A stretch of 35,048 nucleotides of DNA from positions 1 to 35,048 of the forward strand of contig JAIORP010000198.1 in NCBI GenBank assembly GCA_021108075.1, read 5' to 3'. Shown here piece after piece: positions 6,312 through 15,515 of this stretch. Position 1 is the first letter of the stretch, and every line of letters starts with the position of its first letter. A program made the position numbers and the translations under genes. The notes under the pieces are model-generated. The model made no database searches, was not told the origin of the DNA, and saw nothing but the letters and a program-made list of their open reading frames with translations. This DNA is from Candidatus Omnitrophota bacterium. GTDB lineage: Bacteria; Omnitrophota; Gorgyraeia; Zapsychrales; Zapsychraceae.

Positions 6312-8636
6312 TTAAGGCTGTGCCCGCACATCGACGCGCACAAAAGGATTTTGTGTTTTCGGTAAAGTCACGGTAACCGAGCCTAACACTTCATCTTGAA
6401 TCACAACTTTAACCTCTTCGCTGGATTCTTCCATTTGAATATTTTCGGGGTCCAACTTCTCTGAGATACCGGCGGCATACAGGACATGCAAAAAATAATC
6501 CCGCTTTTGTTTCTCCCGGGAGATCACTTCAATCCGCCAAGTCCCGGTCTCCTCCCACTTCCCCTGCATCTGGGCTTCAATGCGCTCTTTAGTTTTTTGG
6601 GAAACAGGATAATTTTTGGGTTTCGAACCTTCGACCCAACCTTCATAACCACTTCCTCCGATTTTATTGATAACAAAATGATGCGGCAACAATGTTTTGC
6701 TGTAAAGCTTTGTTGTGTCATACGCGTTAGCCGCGACTAAAAAATTACTCCGATAGGTTTCATGCTGGCCCTTTGTTCTTGTCGTAATAATTTGACCGTT
6801 CAGTTTCGGTTCACTCACCAGATGCAACAACCACTTCTTGATAAAATTATCTTTCTTGCTCTCCACACGGTCAAAAATAACGATATAGGCATTATCACCT
6901 TTCCGGATGAACACCAATGAACGGATATATTCATTAACCCGGCTCGAATAAGCTTTTGTCGCGTCGCTGATGATGTAATCATAAGCCGGTGTTGTCTGAA
7001 AATCTAGGATTTTAGACCAATCCGCTTTGGGATTGTGCAGGAAAACATCATCCATGCCAAACTTCCATAACGCGCCAAACGTACGCGTGAAAACCCTCTC
7101 AACCCCACCGGGGTCAGAGGTATTCCCGCTCAATTTTCGCGGCGCATCAGGACGGGCGGGATCGATCACAAGGATGTCATTATGGGCGCCTGTATTTTTT
7201 TGGTATTTAAAATAATTCTTCTGTCCGACATACGCGTCATAAACTCCTGAATCCGGAGCGAGATTCCCCTGCTTATAAATCATGAACGTATTCACATCAA
7301 AATCGCTATGGCTTGTCATCGTGTAAGCTGGCCGGGCGGTGAAAGCGACATTCGTGCTTTGCGGACGAAAACTTGTGCGCATGACCGCCTCTCTTCCGCC
7401 GGGGAATAACCGGGCATAGGGCAAGTCCTCATATCGGGCGTATTGGGGATTTTTCATGTCATAGAATGGACTGTCGAAAAGAAAACGCGTGATATCGTTC
7501 AATTCATTCAATCCCTTATAGCCCGTCGATGTCAAAACCCAGGAAGACATCCCGGCCAGGTTTTCAATTAACCATTTAATATGCGGATCATCCGCCGCCA
7601 AAGCAAAGGTACGGCCGTAAAAAGCGCGAATCTTCCACGCCACCGGGCCATCCTTTAAAGAGACGATGCCCCCGCCACCTAAAGCAACCCCTTTATGAAA
7701 AATTTCCCGGCCGGTCCCTAAATCAAGTCGATACAGCAGGTAGTACGCTGCTTGACGGGCCCAGCCCAGGCGCTCATCATCAATAAGGTTCACACCCGTC
7801 GACGTCTTAAGGCCGTACAACCAGTCTGCCCCGTCAGCGCCGTAGTAGTATCCTTCAAAGGGAGAACCATCCGCCGCATAAGCGTACATGCGCGCCGCGT
7901 CTCCCCAAATCCAATCATAGCGCCAGCGGGCGAGATAATAGGGCTGGGCTTCAGCGACATGGTGCGCTAAAGCGATCTCCGGCCATGTCCGGTAAGAATG
8001 AAAAATCCAAACCTCACGATGAAATGTTTCTGAGATGATGTTCTTGCCGTTTTTGAGCTTCGCGCCCTTCTCTTTTAAATTCGACAGACGATAAATTTTG
8101 TCAATGATTGTCCGGCGTTCTTCGTCGGACAATCCGTTATACACCCAATCAAAGGCCAGCGCTAAAACAGCGACATCTTTTTCATATTGCCAATCCTTCG
8201 TGACCTTCGGCTGCCGATGAAGCAATTTATCCTTGACGATGTTGAGCAACAGCTCGCTTGATTTCGGGTTGGCATCATCCAGGATCGCATACGCAAAGGC
8301 CGCATTGATCATGTCACCCTGTTCAGCTGATTTTAAAATATTTTGCCAATATGGATTTGTCCGTCCAATTTTTTTGCGTAAAGACGATAGCATCTCCTTG
8401 TTGATATAGATCCGGGGATGATCTTCCCGGATCCGCATTTGGGACAAGCGCCGCTCGAGCATTTTGACCCGCTGCAAACCCCGCGGATCACCATAGACCG
8501 GACCATCCTTTGCGGCCTCAACATCAATGGTCTGGGCCACAGAAGGACTGGAGTTGCCCTGGGTCGCAGGATTATAGATAAACAGATAGAACAACCCCAG
8601 GCTAAATATGCTTATAAATAATACTTTGGACTTCAT
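6312..8636 (-). CDS. Heparinase II/III-like polysaccharide lyase
   Basis: A 774-residue protein with an N-terminal membrane anchor or signal (residues 3-21), then an alpha-helical toroid-like region (about 60-400) and a beta-sheet domain (about 410-774). The TSHSDFD-VNTFMIYKQGNLAPDSG block (written in two parts) and NTGAHNDILVID are typical of the heparinase II/III-like C-terminal half and carry candidate metal or catalytic histidines. Such enzymes cleave uronic-acid polymers by beta-elimination, so the exported polymer may contain uronic acid. The start is the ATG at 8636, with GGGAG upstream. An in-frame ATG at 8669 would add 11 polar residues before the signal and is less likely. The gene overlaps the double glycosyltransferase by 35 bases. 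Substrate is unknown. Confidence 0.8.
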   Translation of the reverse strand: MKSKVLFISIFSLGLFYLFIYNPATQGNSSPSVAQTIDVEAAKDGPVYGDPRGLQRVKMLERRLSQMRIREDHPRIYINKEMLSSLRKKIGRTNPYWQNILKSAEQGDMINAAFAYAILDDANPKSSELLLNIVKDKLLHRQPKVTKDWQYEKDVAVLALAFDWVYNGLSDEERRTIIDKIYRLSNLKEKGAKLKNGKNIISETFHREVWIFHSYRTWPEIALAHHVAEAQPYYLARWRYDWIWGDAARMYAYAADGSPFEGYYYGADGADWLYGLKTSTGVNLIDDERLGWARQAAYYLLYRLDLGTGREIFHKGVALGGGGIVSLKDGPVAWKIRAFYGRTFALAADDPHIKWLIENLAGMSSWVLTSTGYKGLNELNDITRFLFDSPFYDMKNPQYARYEDLPYARLFPGGREAVMRTSFRPQSTNVAFTARPAYTMTSHSDFDVNTFMIYKQGNLAPDSGVYDAYVGQKNYFKYQKNTGAHNDILVIDPARPDAPRKLSGNTSDPGGVERVFTRTFGALWKFGMDDVFLHNPKADWSKILDFQTTPAYDYIISDATKAYSSRVNEYIRSLVFIRKGDNAYIVIFDRVESKKDNFIKKWLLHLVSEPKLNGQIITTRTKGQHETYRSNFLVAANAYDTTKLYSKTLLPHHFVINKIGGSGYEGWVEGSKPKNYPVSQKTKERIEAQMQGKWEETGTWRIEVISREKQKRDYFLHVLYAAGISEKLDPENIQMEESSEEVKVVIQDEVLGSVTVTLPKTQNPFVRVDVRAQP

Positions 8637-10914
8637 AAAATCTCGTCTCCCATGAATTATTTGATGCAAAAATTATTCTTTTTTTCTGAGCAGAAGCCGA
8701 ATGATCCTTCAGCCCCTTCTTTATTCCCTGCTGAAACTGATCATAATCTGCGGCAATGAAGATCACATCTTCATATTTATGAACTTCCGGAATGTCAATC
8801 GAAACAACGGATTTTCCTGACGACAAATATTCCAGAATCTTCAAGGGGTGCGAATGGATCGTCAGAGAATTGACATTAAACGGTAAAATCGCGACATCAA
8901 AAAAATGGCTGTATTTGTACAAATCCTCATAAGGTTTAACCGACAGATAGTGAATATTCTTCTGCGACGGGAGCTGTTCATCCGGATTCTTATCAATTTT
9001 CCCGATAAAAACAAACGACCAATCCGGCTGTTGATCGGCCAGATAACGAACCAATTGAAAGTCGACCCAATCACTGGAAATCAACCCATAAAAACCGATA
9101 ATGGGCGCCGCTAAATTTTTTATATCATCCGGCTTAGGAATGTCCGGGTGAGTTATAGCCTGATGAAACAAATCAAAGTCAACGCCATGAGGAGAATAAT
9201 AAGATCGCGGATTGAGTTGTTTCTTCTTTTCAAACAATTCTTTCGAAACGGAAAATGTCACGTCCGCCAGCCGCGTCAATGCCTGGTCTTGCTGCTGAAT
9301 CAATTTTTGCGGCACACCGTTAAAAGCGCTCATATCATCCACGCAATAATAGACCAGTCCTTTTCGCGGCAAAGCCTGAATCAGATCGATCGTGTTGGGT
9401 AAAAACGACCAGATCAAGGGTTTCCGCATGTTAAATTTTTTCAATAAAAATTTAAATTGCCATGTCAAAAAACTCTTGTTAAACAAACGGACAAACCCAT
9501 ACCGCTGAAAAGGAAACAGTAGCGGCGTATATACGAAAAGATTCTCACGAACGGGCTGCGCCCCTTTTAAAAAACCAGCCAACTTATTAATAATTTTCCC
9601 CATGTCACGTTTGGACAATGCGGGGGTCCGCAGGCTTAACGAATTAACAAAAACAACTTTATTCGCCCGGGCCAACCGCGTTGACAAATGGAACTTGCTT
9701 GTCTTCAAGCCGCTATGCCAATCATCCGACGAAAAGAACAAAATGTTCTCTTTGCGTCGGACCTCTTCAAAATAATCCGAGACAGTCCGGGCTGTTTTGT
9801 CCCAATCAAAATCCTTCACAGTCTGGCTAACGGACTGTTGATCCCATTTTGTCTGCAAAACAGACCGAATCGTTGAAGATATCAGCGACGGGTCCCGTTG
9901 GGATAAAACAAAGCCTCCGCCGGATCGCAGGATATCGTCGAGACCAAAGCCTTGCATGGTAATGACCGGCGTCCCAACCGACAAAGATTCCATAACCACA
10001 TTCGGCCGGCCTTCACGGTAACTGGTCAGGCAAAAAACATCAGCCGCATTATACCAATAGTTCAGTTCATTCTGTGGCTTAGCCCCTAACAGGTACACCT
10101 GGTCATTCAGCTTTTGCGCGCGAATATATTTTTCTAATTGTGATCGGTAAGGCCCTTCCCCGATGATAAACAAGTCCACGTTGTTCATTTTTAATCGCCC
10201 TAATGCCTCTATCAAGACATGAAAACCCTTTGATTCTAATAACTGGCCGACACTCAGTAAAATGCGGCGCTCTTGACCCAGGCCTAAAACCCGCCTGGCC
10301 TCTGACTTTTTCATCGCGTAGAACAATTGACGGTCAATTCCGTTCGGGATCAAACGAACATCCAGCTGGCCACCGACGATAGATTGCATCTTCTCTTTCA
10401 AATTCTGGCTGACCGCAATTAAACCATCCGCCCGGGATAAGGCCCTTCGCACAAAAGGTTTGCTGAAAACCTGTCGCGGATACCAGTTCACATCCGTGCC
10501 CCTGGCATTAAGGACCACTTTTAGACCTAAGGCCTTTGCCAGACAAACGGCCGCATAACCATCAGGATAGACAAAATGTCCATCGATCATATCAAACTGA
10601 AATGTCTCATGCAAACGCCGCACATACTCTTTAACACTCAGGTACATGGTCATACCGTAAAAACAGCGCCCGATTTTGGGCATCAAAAAATAGCGAGGGT
10701 AATAAACCTTTATTCCGTCAATGACAGCCTCAAGCGGAACCCGGCGGAACTGAGACCATTTGTGGCACCAATGGCCCGGCGGGCTCATGGGAATCGGGCT
10801 GACAACAACAACCTCATGCATCCTGGCCAAGGCATTGACTCTCCGTTTAATAAAAAGCGCATGCAGGGGCATTTGCTCATTCGGGAACAATGTTGTAAAA
10901 ACAAGTATTTTCAT
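8602..10914 (-). CDS. Double glycosyltransferase: two GT4-type units in one chain
   Basis: One frame of about 770 residues carries two complete GT-B glycosyltransferase units. Unit one (1-385) begins MKILVFTTLFPNEQMPLHAL, has the IPNGID hinge region near 189-194, and has the GT4 E-x7-E motif REGRPNVVMES (Glu301, Glu309). Unit two (about 389-770) restarts with ENILFFSSDDWHSGLKTSKF, has YSPHGVDFDLF and ends with an LKILEYLSSGKSVV block. The first Glu of its E-x7-E motif is replaced by His. Most GT4 proteins are about 370-420 residues, so this is a true tandem fusion or a lost stop codon. The ATG at 10914 fits the family start; an upstream TTG at 10959 is possible but its AAGGAG is too close. 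It sits 66 bases after the ligase-GT4 fusion. Confidence 0.88.
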   Translation of the reverse strand: MKILVFTTLFPNEQMPLHALFIKRRVNALARMHEVVVVSPIPMSPPGHWCHKWSQFRRVPLEAVIDGIKVYYPRYFLMPKIGRCFYGMTMYLSVKEYVRRLHETFQFDMIDGHFVYPDGYAAVCLAKALGLKVVLNARGTDVNWYPRQVFSKPFVRRALSRADGLIAVSQNLKEKMQSIVGGQLDVRLIPNGIDRQLFYAMKKSEARRVLGLGQERRILLSVGQLLESKGFHVLIEALGRLKMNNVDLFIIGEGPYRSQLEKYIRAQKLNDQVYLLGAKPQNELNYWYNAADVFCLTSYREGRPNVVMESLSVGTPVITMQGFGLDDILRSGGGFVLSQRDPSLISSTIRSVLQTKWDQQSVSQTVKDFDWDKTARTVSDYFEEVRRKENILFFSSDDWHSGLKTSKFHLSTRLARANKVVFVNSLSLRTPALSKRDMGKIINKLAGFLKGAQPVRENLFVYTPLLFPFQRYGFVRLFNKSFLTWQFKFLLKKFNMRKPLIWSFLPNTIDLIQALPRKGLVYYCVDDMSAFNGVPQKLIQQQDQALTRLADVTFSVSKELFEKKKQLNPRSYYSPHGVDFDLFHQAITHPDIPKPDDIKNLAAPIIGFYGLISSDWVDFQLVRYLADQQPDWSFVFIGKIDKNPDEQLPSQKNIHYLSVKPYEDLYKYSHFFDVAILPFNVNSLTIHSHPLKILEYLSSGKSVVSIDIPEVHKYEDVIFIAADYDQFQQGIKKGLKDHSASAQKKRIIFASNNSWETRFYEVQSIIYKHI

Positions 10915-10980
10915 AGCTTTTCTTTTTCCAGGCATTACGGCCTGCGCTAATTCTTCCAATCTCCTTTTCAGACAATCACA

Positions 10981-13476
10981 TTAACTTCTCAACATGGACA
11001 GATAGAGATCGGAGTAAGCCCGTGTCATCCGCGTTAACGTAAAAATATCATCAAATCTTTTACGGGCGGCCTTGCCCATTTTCTGACACATCTTTGGATC
11101 AGAAATCAGACGATGCAAACCGTCGGCTAACTTATCCGGACGGCCGGCAGGGACCAATATCCCTGTCTCCCCGTCGATAACAACATTCGGGGTTCCACCG
11201 ACGCTCGTGGCGACAATCGGTAACTGCGTTGCCATGGCTTCTAACAGGGTGAGCGAGGTTCCTTCTCTGATCGAGGACAAAGCAAAAACATCAAAAGTGT
11301 TCAGATACAACTTAATATTTTTCTGCACCCCGGTAAAAATGACATCATTCTGCAGTCCCCATAATTTCGTTAAACTCTGCAGTTCAGCCCGCAAAGAACC
11401 ATCGCCAACGATAACCAGTTTCGCCCTGGGCTCCAGCTGTCGGACCTTCTCAAAAGCTTTTAATAGCGTGTGCTGATCTTTTTCCTTTGACAACCTCGCG
11501 ATGTGCCCGATCACCAAATGCCCCGCGTTCAAACCTAATGCCTTGCGGCCTTCTTTTTTGAGCTGCGTATCCCGGGCGAATAATGTTTCATCAATCCCAT
11601 TGATGAGCAGGGATATTTTATTACGGGGGATATGATACGTGTTCTTGAGGTATTCCACGATATTGTCCGAAACCGCGACAGCCTGTTTAATCCCTCCGGA
11701 TATCAATCGCAAAGCCGTGGTTATTCTTCGGGACTCCTGAGAAATACCGTGTTGCGTCACAATAACGTTCTTCAGACCGACCAACCGGCAAGCGAGTACG
11801 CCATAAAAAAAGCAAGTCGAATTGTGCAAATGAACAATGTCTGGATTATATTGTTTTAACAACTTCGCCAATCTAAACGGAACCCGCATATCAATGCCCG
11901 GTTTGCGGTTAACACACTCGACCCTCACGTTATCATCTAAATCAACGCCAAGGGATCCAATGCGGTCAAGCACACAAATGGTAAAAGTGAAACGGTCGGT
12001 GTTCATCTGCTGAATCATATTGGTCACAACTTTTTCCGCGCCACCAAACTCCAGGCTCAAAATCACATGCAAGACATGGACGTTCTTCTCTTTTTCCTGC
12101 GAGAGGCAGGCCTTATTATCCTGTTGCCGCACCTTAGAAGACACCAGGCGGTTCTTTCCACTTTTTTCAAAAGGAATTTTATCCAGAAATGAAATATCGA
12201 TCTGCATCGTTTCACCAAAAACTTCTCTCATCTCACCCTTAATAACCTCAACATCATCCATAATATCTTGCACGCCTTTTCTTTCGATATAAACGCTTAA
12301 AAATATCGTGCTTTCCTGAATCACCCTGAACTTATGCACCCAGTCAAAACGGTCAAGGATATACAGAAAGACTTCACCTGAAACATATCGCCCGTCTTCT
12401 GTGACAATGGTGTCAATCGTTCGCCCTTCAACTCTTTCAAATAAAGGAAACCCGCGCCCGCAAGAGCATTGACGGTCCGAAAGAGTGGCCAGGTCATTAT
12501 TTTTGTACCGAATGAGAGGAAAGGCATGGTTTCTTAAATCTGTTAAAACCACATCACCCACTTGACCTGGAGCAGACGGTTTCTGATCTTTCAATACTTC
12601 AATGTACAAATTATCAATATTCATATGCATCCCATAATGTTGTTCGCACTCCATGGCGATGAGCATGACTTCCTGACAGCCGTAACGATCGTACACTTTC
12701 GTTCCGAACGCCTCCTCAATAGCTGCCCGCTGAAAAGGGAAGAGTTTTTCCGCAGAAACAATGATGCCCCGGGGCCGATGGCAGGGGATGTCTAACTGTT
12801 TAACCGCTCGCGCTAAAATATAAACGGAATTGGTATAACCAATAATGACTTTTGGTTTAAAACGGTTGATTTCTTCGATCTTTTCTTTCAAATTCTGGGT
12901 CGACAGACTGAATGTGTTAATAATCTTACGGCGTAAAATCGCATGGTGCACGTCTTCCTTTAAACGTTGAAATCGCGATCGCTGAAACGGCGGCTGGCCC
13001 CACACATACAACTCCTTTTCGCCATAGTTCCATCCGGCCCACCGGTCAGAACGGGAAGCGCCGGCCATGTGCCACTCATAGGTCGCCCGGTCATAGCAAA
13101 ACTTCATCGGCACCCCGGTCGACCCGCTCGTCGTCTTACAGATCAATTGATTCTTCGCAAAATTGCGGGCGATCAACCGGTCATAATTCTCCTGGATGTC
13201 ATCACGTGTTAAAATCGGGATCCTGCGAAAATCTTCTTCCGTTTTGATAATTTCAGGATATAGATTTAGTTTATGAAATAAGTCTTGATAATACGGAACG
13301 TTTTCATAGGCGTGCCTGATCAATAGTTTCAGCTTCTTCCACTGAAGCCTTTTCAACTCTTCTTCAGATAACCATTGATTATTCTCCAGTTGCTGCAGGT
13401 AGGTCAATGTCTGCCTTTTCTTTAGAAAAGTCTCGTAAAAAGGAAACAGGCAGTTCCGGTATATTTTGGCATACAT
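10981..13476 (-). CDS. Adenylate-forming ligase (PaaK/CapK-like) fused to GT4
   Basis: An 831-residue two-domain protein. Residues 1-450 are a phenylacetate-CoA-ligase-like (CapK group) adenylating enzyme: phosphate loop TTSGSTGVP (115-123), DRYGCQE (263-269), a CSCGRGFP segment (Cys337, Cys339) and the A10-type lysine Lys441 in KSGKNR. Residues 465-831 are a complete GT4: FGGAEKV at 477-483, NGIDETLF (626-633), GHIARLSKEKD and the E-x7-E motif (Glu738, Glu746). A charged linker of about 15 residues joins them. Stand-alone CapK-like ligases are common next to EPS glycosyltransferases, where their substrate is usually unknown. The gene starts four bases after the CapA-like gene, with AGGA 7 bases before the ATG. 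It may activate an acid that is attached to the sugar made by the fused transferase. Confidence 0.9.
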   Translation of the reverse strand: MYAKIYRNCLFPFYETFLKKRQTLTYLQQLENNQWLSEEELKRLQWKKLKLLIRHAYENVPYYQDLFHKLNLYPEIIKTEEDFRRIPILTRDDIQENYDRLIARNFAKNQLICKTTSGSTGVPMKFCYDRATYEWHMAGASRSDRWAGWNYGEKELYVWGQPPFQRSRFQRLKEDVHHAILRRKIINTFSLSTQNLKEKIEEINRFKPKVIIGYTNSVYILARAVKQLDIPCHRPRGIIVSAEKLFPFQRAAIEEAFGTKVYDRYGCQEVMLIAMECEQHYGMHMNIDNLYIEVLKDQKPSAPGQVGDVVLTDLRNHAFPLIRYKNNDLATLSDRQCSCGRGFPLFERVEGRTIDTIVTEDGRYVSGEVFLYILDRFDWVHKFRVIQESTIFLSVYIERKGVQDIMDDVEVIKGEMREVFGETMQIDISFLDKIPFEKSGKNRLVSSKVRQQDNKACLSQEKEKNVHVLHVILSLEFGGAEKVVTNMIQQMNTDRFTFTICVLDRIGSLGVDLDDNVRVECVNRKPGIDMRVPFRLAKLLKQYNPDIVHLHNSTCFFYGVLACRLVGLKNVIVTQHGISQESRRITTALRLISGGIKQAVAVSDNIVEYLKNTYHIPRNKISLLINGIDETLFARDTQLKKEGRKALGLNAGHLVIGHIARLSKEKDQHTLLKAFEKVRQLEPRAKLVIVGDGSLRAELQSLTKLWGLQNDVIFTGVQKNIKLYLNTFDVFALSSIREGTSLTLLEAMATQLPIVATSVGGTPNVVIDGETGILVPAGRPDKLADGLHRLISDPKMCQKMGKAARKRFDDIFTLTRMTRAYSDLYLSMLRS

Positions 13477-13480
13477 ACGT

Positions 13481-14647
13481 TCATCCTTGTCGGCGGCTAT
13501 GCCGATTGATTAATTTAGCGTTTAAATATAATAAAACCTGCCGGATATGTCGCCAACGGATCCGGTAACACTTTTGAAAAAGATACTTCAAATTATACTT
13601 AAATAAAATTTGGACATTTTCCTGAGCATACAACTCTGATAAGGGTTGAGCAAACGAGGTCTTCGGGTCGTCCAAACCATGGGAGATCTTTGTAAAAAAC
13701 CGCTGGATCTCTTCCTTGTCCTTACCTGCTGCCAGAGTGGGTTGTCCTTCTGTATTGATCTTTATGGGCAGAAAATCCAGTTTGATTTCTTTATTCTCTA
13801 ACGTCAATTTCAAAATAATACTCTGATAAAAACGTTCCCCTCCCGGCAAAGCGATGGCTTGTTCTTTTTCAAGAAAACGGCGGATACTTGAAATGTCTCT
13901 TCCGCCCTCGGGTTTATCATCCTGATCAAAAACAAAATTCCCTAAGCTGTAAACAACAACACCCTCATGATAATGCTCAAACCCTTGCAACACATGCGGA
14001 TGATGGCCTAAAACAATATCGGCCCCCTGATCAATCGCTTGATGAACAAGATGGCGATACTCCGGATACGGATAATGGCAATATTCAATCCCATGGTGAA
14101 TGGAAACAACCAACCAATCCACCTTACCCCGGAGATTCTTGATATCATCAAGAATAACACGAACACGCATCGGAGCACAACCAGCTTTGTCCTGTTCGGC
14201 GGGATAACTCAAACAATACCCCAAAAACCCGATCGATTTGCCCCGGGACTCAATCACCTGAGCTTGACGCGCCTGGGCTAAATTCCTGCCTGCGCCGATA
14301 TATTTCAATTGACGCTCCTGTAATGCCGCTTGCGTGTCCAACAAACCGCCTTCGCCAAAGTCTAAAATATGATTGGTGCCAATATGAACCACATCAAACG
14401 GTATCCGTTTCAGCCCATCAACCGCGCCGGCTTCACACTTAATAAAAGGAAAATCTTTCGGTTTATTCGGGTTCGGTTCGGCCCTGGTCACAACAGGCGC
14501 ATCTAAAACGCCAAAAAGGACATCGGCTTCCTGCAATGTCTGCCGCACATGATCGAACGGATAATCCGAGCCATGTTGTTTAATTCGATCAGCTATGGTT
14601 CGACCCAACATAATGTCACCCACAGCCATTAACGATATCGCGCTCAT
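13481..14647 (-). CDS. CapA family protein (PGA_cap metallophosphoesterase fold)
   Basis: A 388-residue protein with the CapA/PgsA fold: AVGDIMLGR (residues 8-16), GTNHILDFGEGGL (90-102), SIHHGIEY (182-189), GADIVLGHHPHVLQGFE (208-224) and YSLGNFVFD. The usual N-L-E of the second motif is V-L-D here (47-49). CapA proteins are known from poly-gamma-glutamate capsules and occur in many polysaccharide clusters. Their enzyme activity is poorly defined, but the fold is that of metallophosphatases. There is no signal peptide or membrane helix at the N-terminus, unlike many CapA proteins, so it may act in the cytoplasm. The ATG overlaps the stop of the ThiF-like gene (ATGA), and the ligase fusion follows after four bases. 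The three genes are clearly one translational unit. Confidence 0.88.
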   Translation of the reverse strand: MSAISLMAVGDIMLGRTIADRIKQHGSDYPFDHVRQTLQEADVLFGVLDAPVVTRAEPNPNKPKDFPFIKCEAGAVDGLKRIPFDVVHIGTNHILDFGEGGLLDTQAALQERQLKYIGAGRNLAQARQAQVIESRGKSIGFLGYCLSYPAEQDKAGCAPMRVRVILDDIKNLRGKVDWLVVSIHHGIEYCHYPYPEYRHLVHQAIDQGADIVLGHHPHVLQGFEHYHEGVVVYSLGNFVFDQDDKPEGGRDISSIRRFLEKEQAIALPGGERFYQSIILKLTLENKEIKLDFLPIKINTEGQPTLAAGKDKEEIQRFFTKISHGLDDPKTSFAQPLSELYAQENVQILFKYNLKYLFQKCYRIRWRHIRQVLLYLNAKLINRHSRRQG

Positions 14648-15495
14648 TTCTTCAAAAATCTTTCTTTCATAAAATTAATATAGCGTTCCAAAGAATAGAC
14701 GGATCGTATGTTAAACGATAACCGCTGCGGATCAATCATAATTTGACTGGGGTAAAGGACCTGTTTTCCTTTCCCGGTTAATAATTTAATTGTTTCCGCG
14801 ACAGCCAGACACGCGGCTAAATTCGTGACATAATTTAACGTCACCCCTCTTTTGCTGCAAAAGCGTTTGTCCGCCTTTTCCAAACTTTCATCGCTCAAAC
14901 TGTCTTCATTAAATTGAAAAAGCTTTAAATATTTATGCATAAGATGGTTCACCCATGGATTCTTTGTCGGCGCGTCGATACTTTGCTGATCCTCCCGACG
15001 GTAATCAAAAACTTCAATGGTGGCTTTTGTCACTTGCATGCAGTGCGGATTGATCACAGGAATCTTTAATTTCTGGGCATGGTAATGCAAGGGAAGTTGT
15101 CCCGAAGGAAAGTCAATCCCGTTAATGATCACATCCGCATCCTGAATAAAAGAAACCACATTATGATTTGTCATGCGCTCGCATTTCTGCACCTCAACAT
15201 CCACATAGGGATTAATCTCCTTTATCCTTTTGGCTGCCGCTTCCGTCTTAAATTGGCCAATCGTCTTTGATGTCGCAAAGACCTGACGGTTTAAATTGGA
15301 CAACTCGTATTTGTCCATATCTAACAGTCGAAACCGCTTAACTCCCCAACGGGCAAGCAACTCAAGGATCAGCGCGCCCACGCCGCCAAAACCCGCATGC
15401 GCAACACGTACGGTCTTGATCTTTTCTAAATCATCCTGCCCGTAAAAACGGGCGGATTGCTCTAGCATACCAGCAACAAAATCATGTTCATTCAT
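14644..15495 (-). CDS. ThiF/HesA/MoeB-family E1-like adenylyltransferase
   Basis: A 283-residue protein with the E1-like Rossmann fold: GFGGVG at 35-40, LDMDKYELSNLNRQ (58-71) with the conserved Asp and the ATP-contacting Arg70, Lys83 in GQFKTEAA, and IINGIDF for the later aspartate. The CxxC pairs that hold zinc in MoeB and ThiF are absent; single cysteines occur in NPHCMQ and RFCSKRG. ThiF-type enzymes adenylate a carboxylate, usually the C-terminal glycine of a ubiquitin-like carrier or a peptide. No such carrier gene is seen nearby. The gene starts 20 bases after an acyltransferase gene, with GGGG upstream, and overlaps the CapA-like gene by four bases. A role in decorating the EPS through an activated carboxylate is my inference. 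Confidence 0.88.
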   Translation of the reverse strand: MNEHDFVAGMLEQSARFYGQDDLEKIKTVRVAHAGFGGVGALILELLARWGVKRFRLLDMDKYELSNLNRQVFATSKTIGQFKTEAAAKRIKEINPYVDVEVQKCERMTNHNVVSFIQDADVIINGIDFPSGQLPLHYHAQKLKIPVINPHCMQVTKATIEVFDYRREDQQSIDAPTKNPWVNHLMHKYLKLFQFNEDSLSDESLEKADKRFCSKRGVTLNYVTNLAACLAVAETIKLLTGKGKQVLYPSQIMIDPQRLSFNIRSVYSLERYINFMKERFLKK

Positions 15496-15515
15496 CGTTT
15501 CATCCCCGAAAATGC

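Noticed and set aside
8636..8669. Upstream ATG for the heparinase-like gene
   Set aside because: It adds 11 polar residues before the signal sequence; the ATG at 8636 has the better ribosome site and a normal signal peptide.
9688..9876. Many 60-130 codon frames opposite or inside the glycosyltransferase genes
   Set aside because: They overlap conserved coding sequence in other frames and lack ribosome sites or family features.
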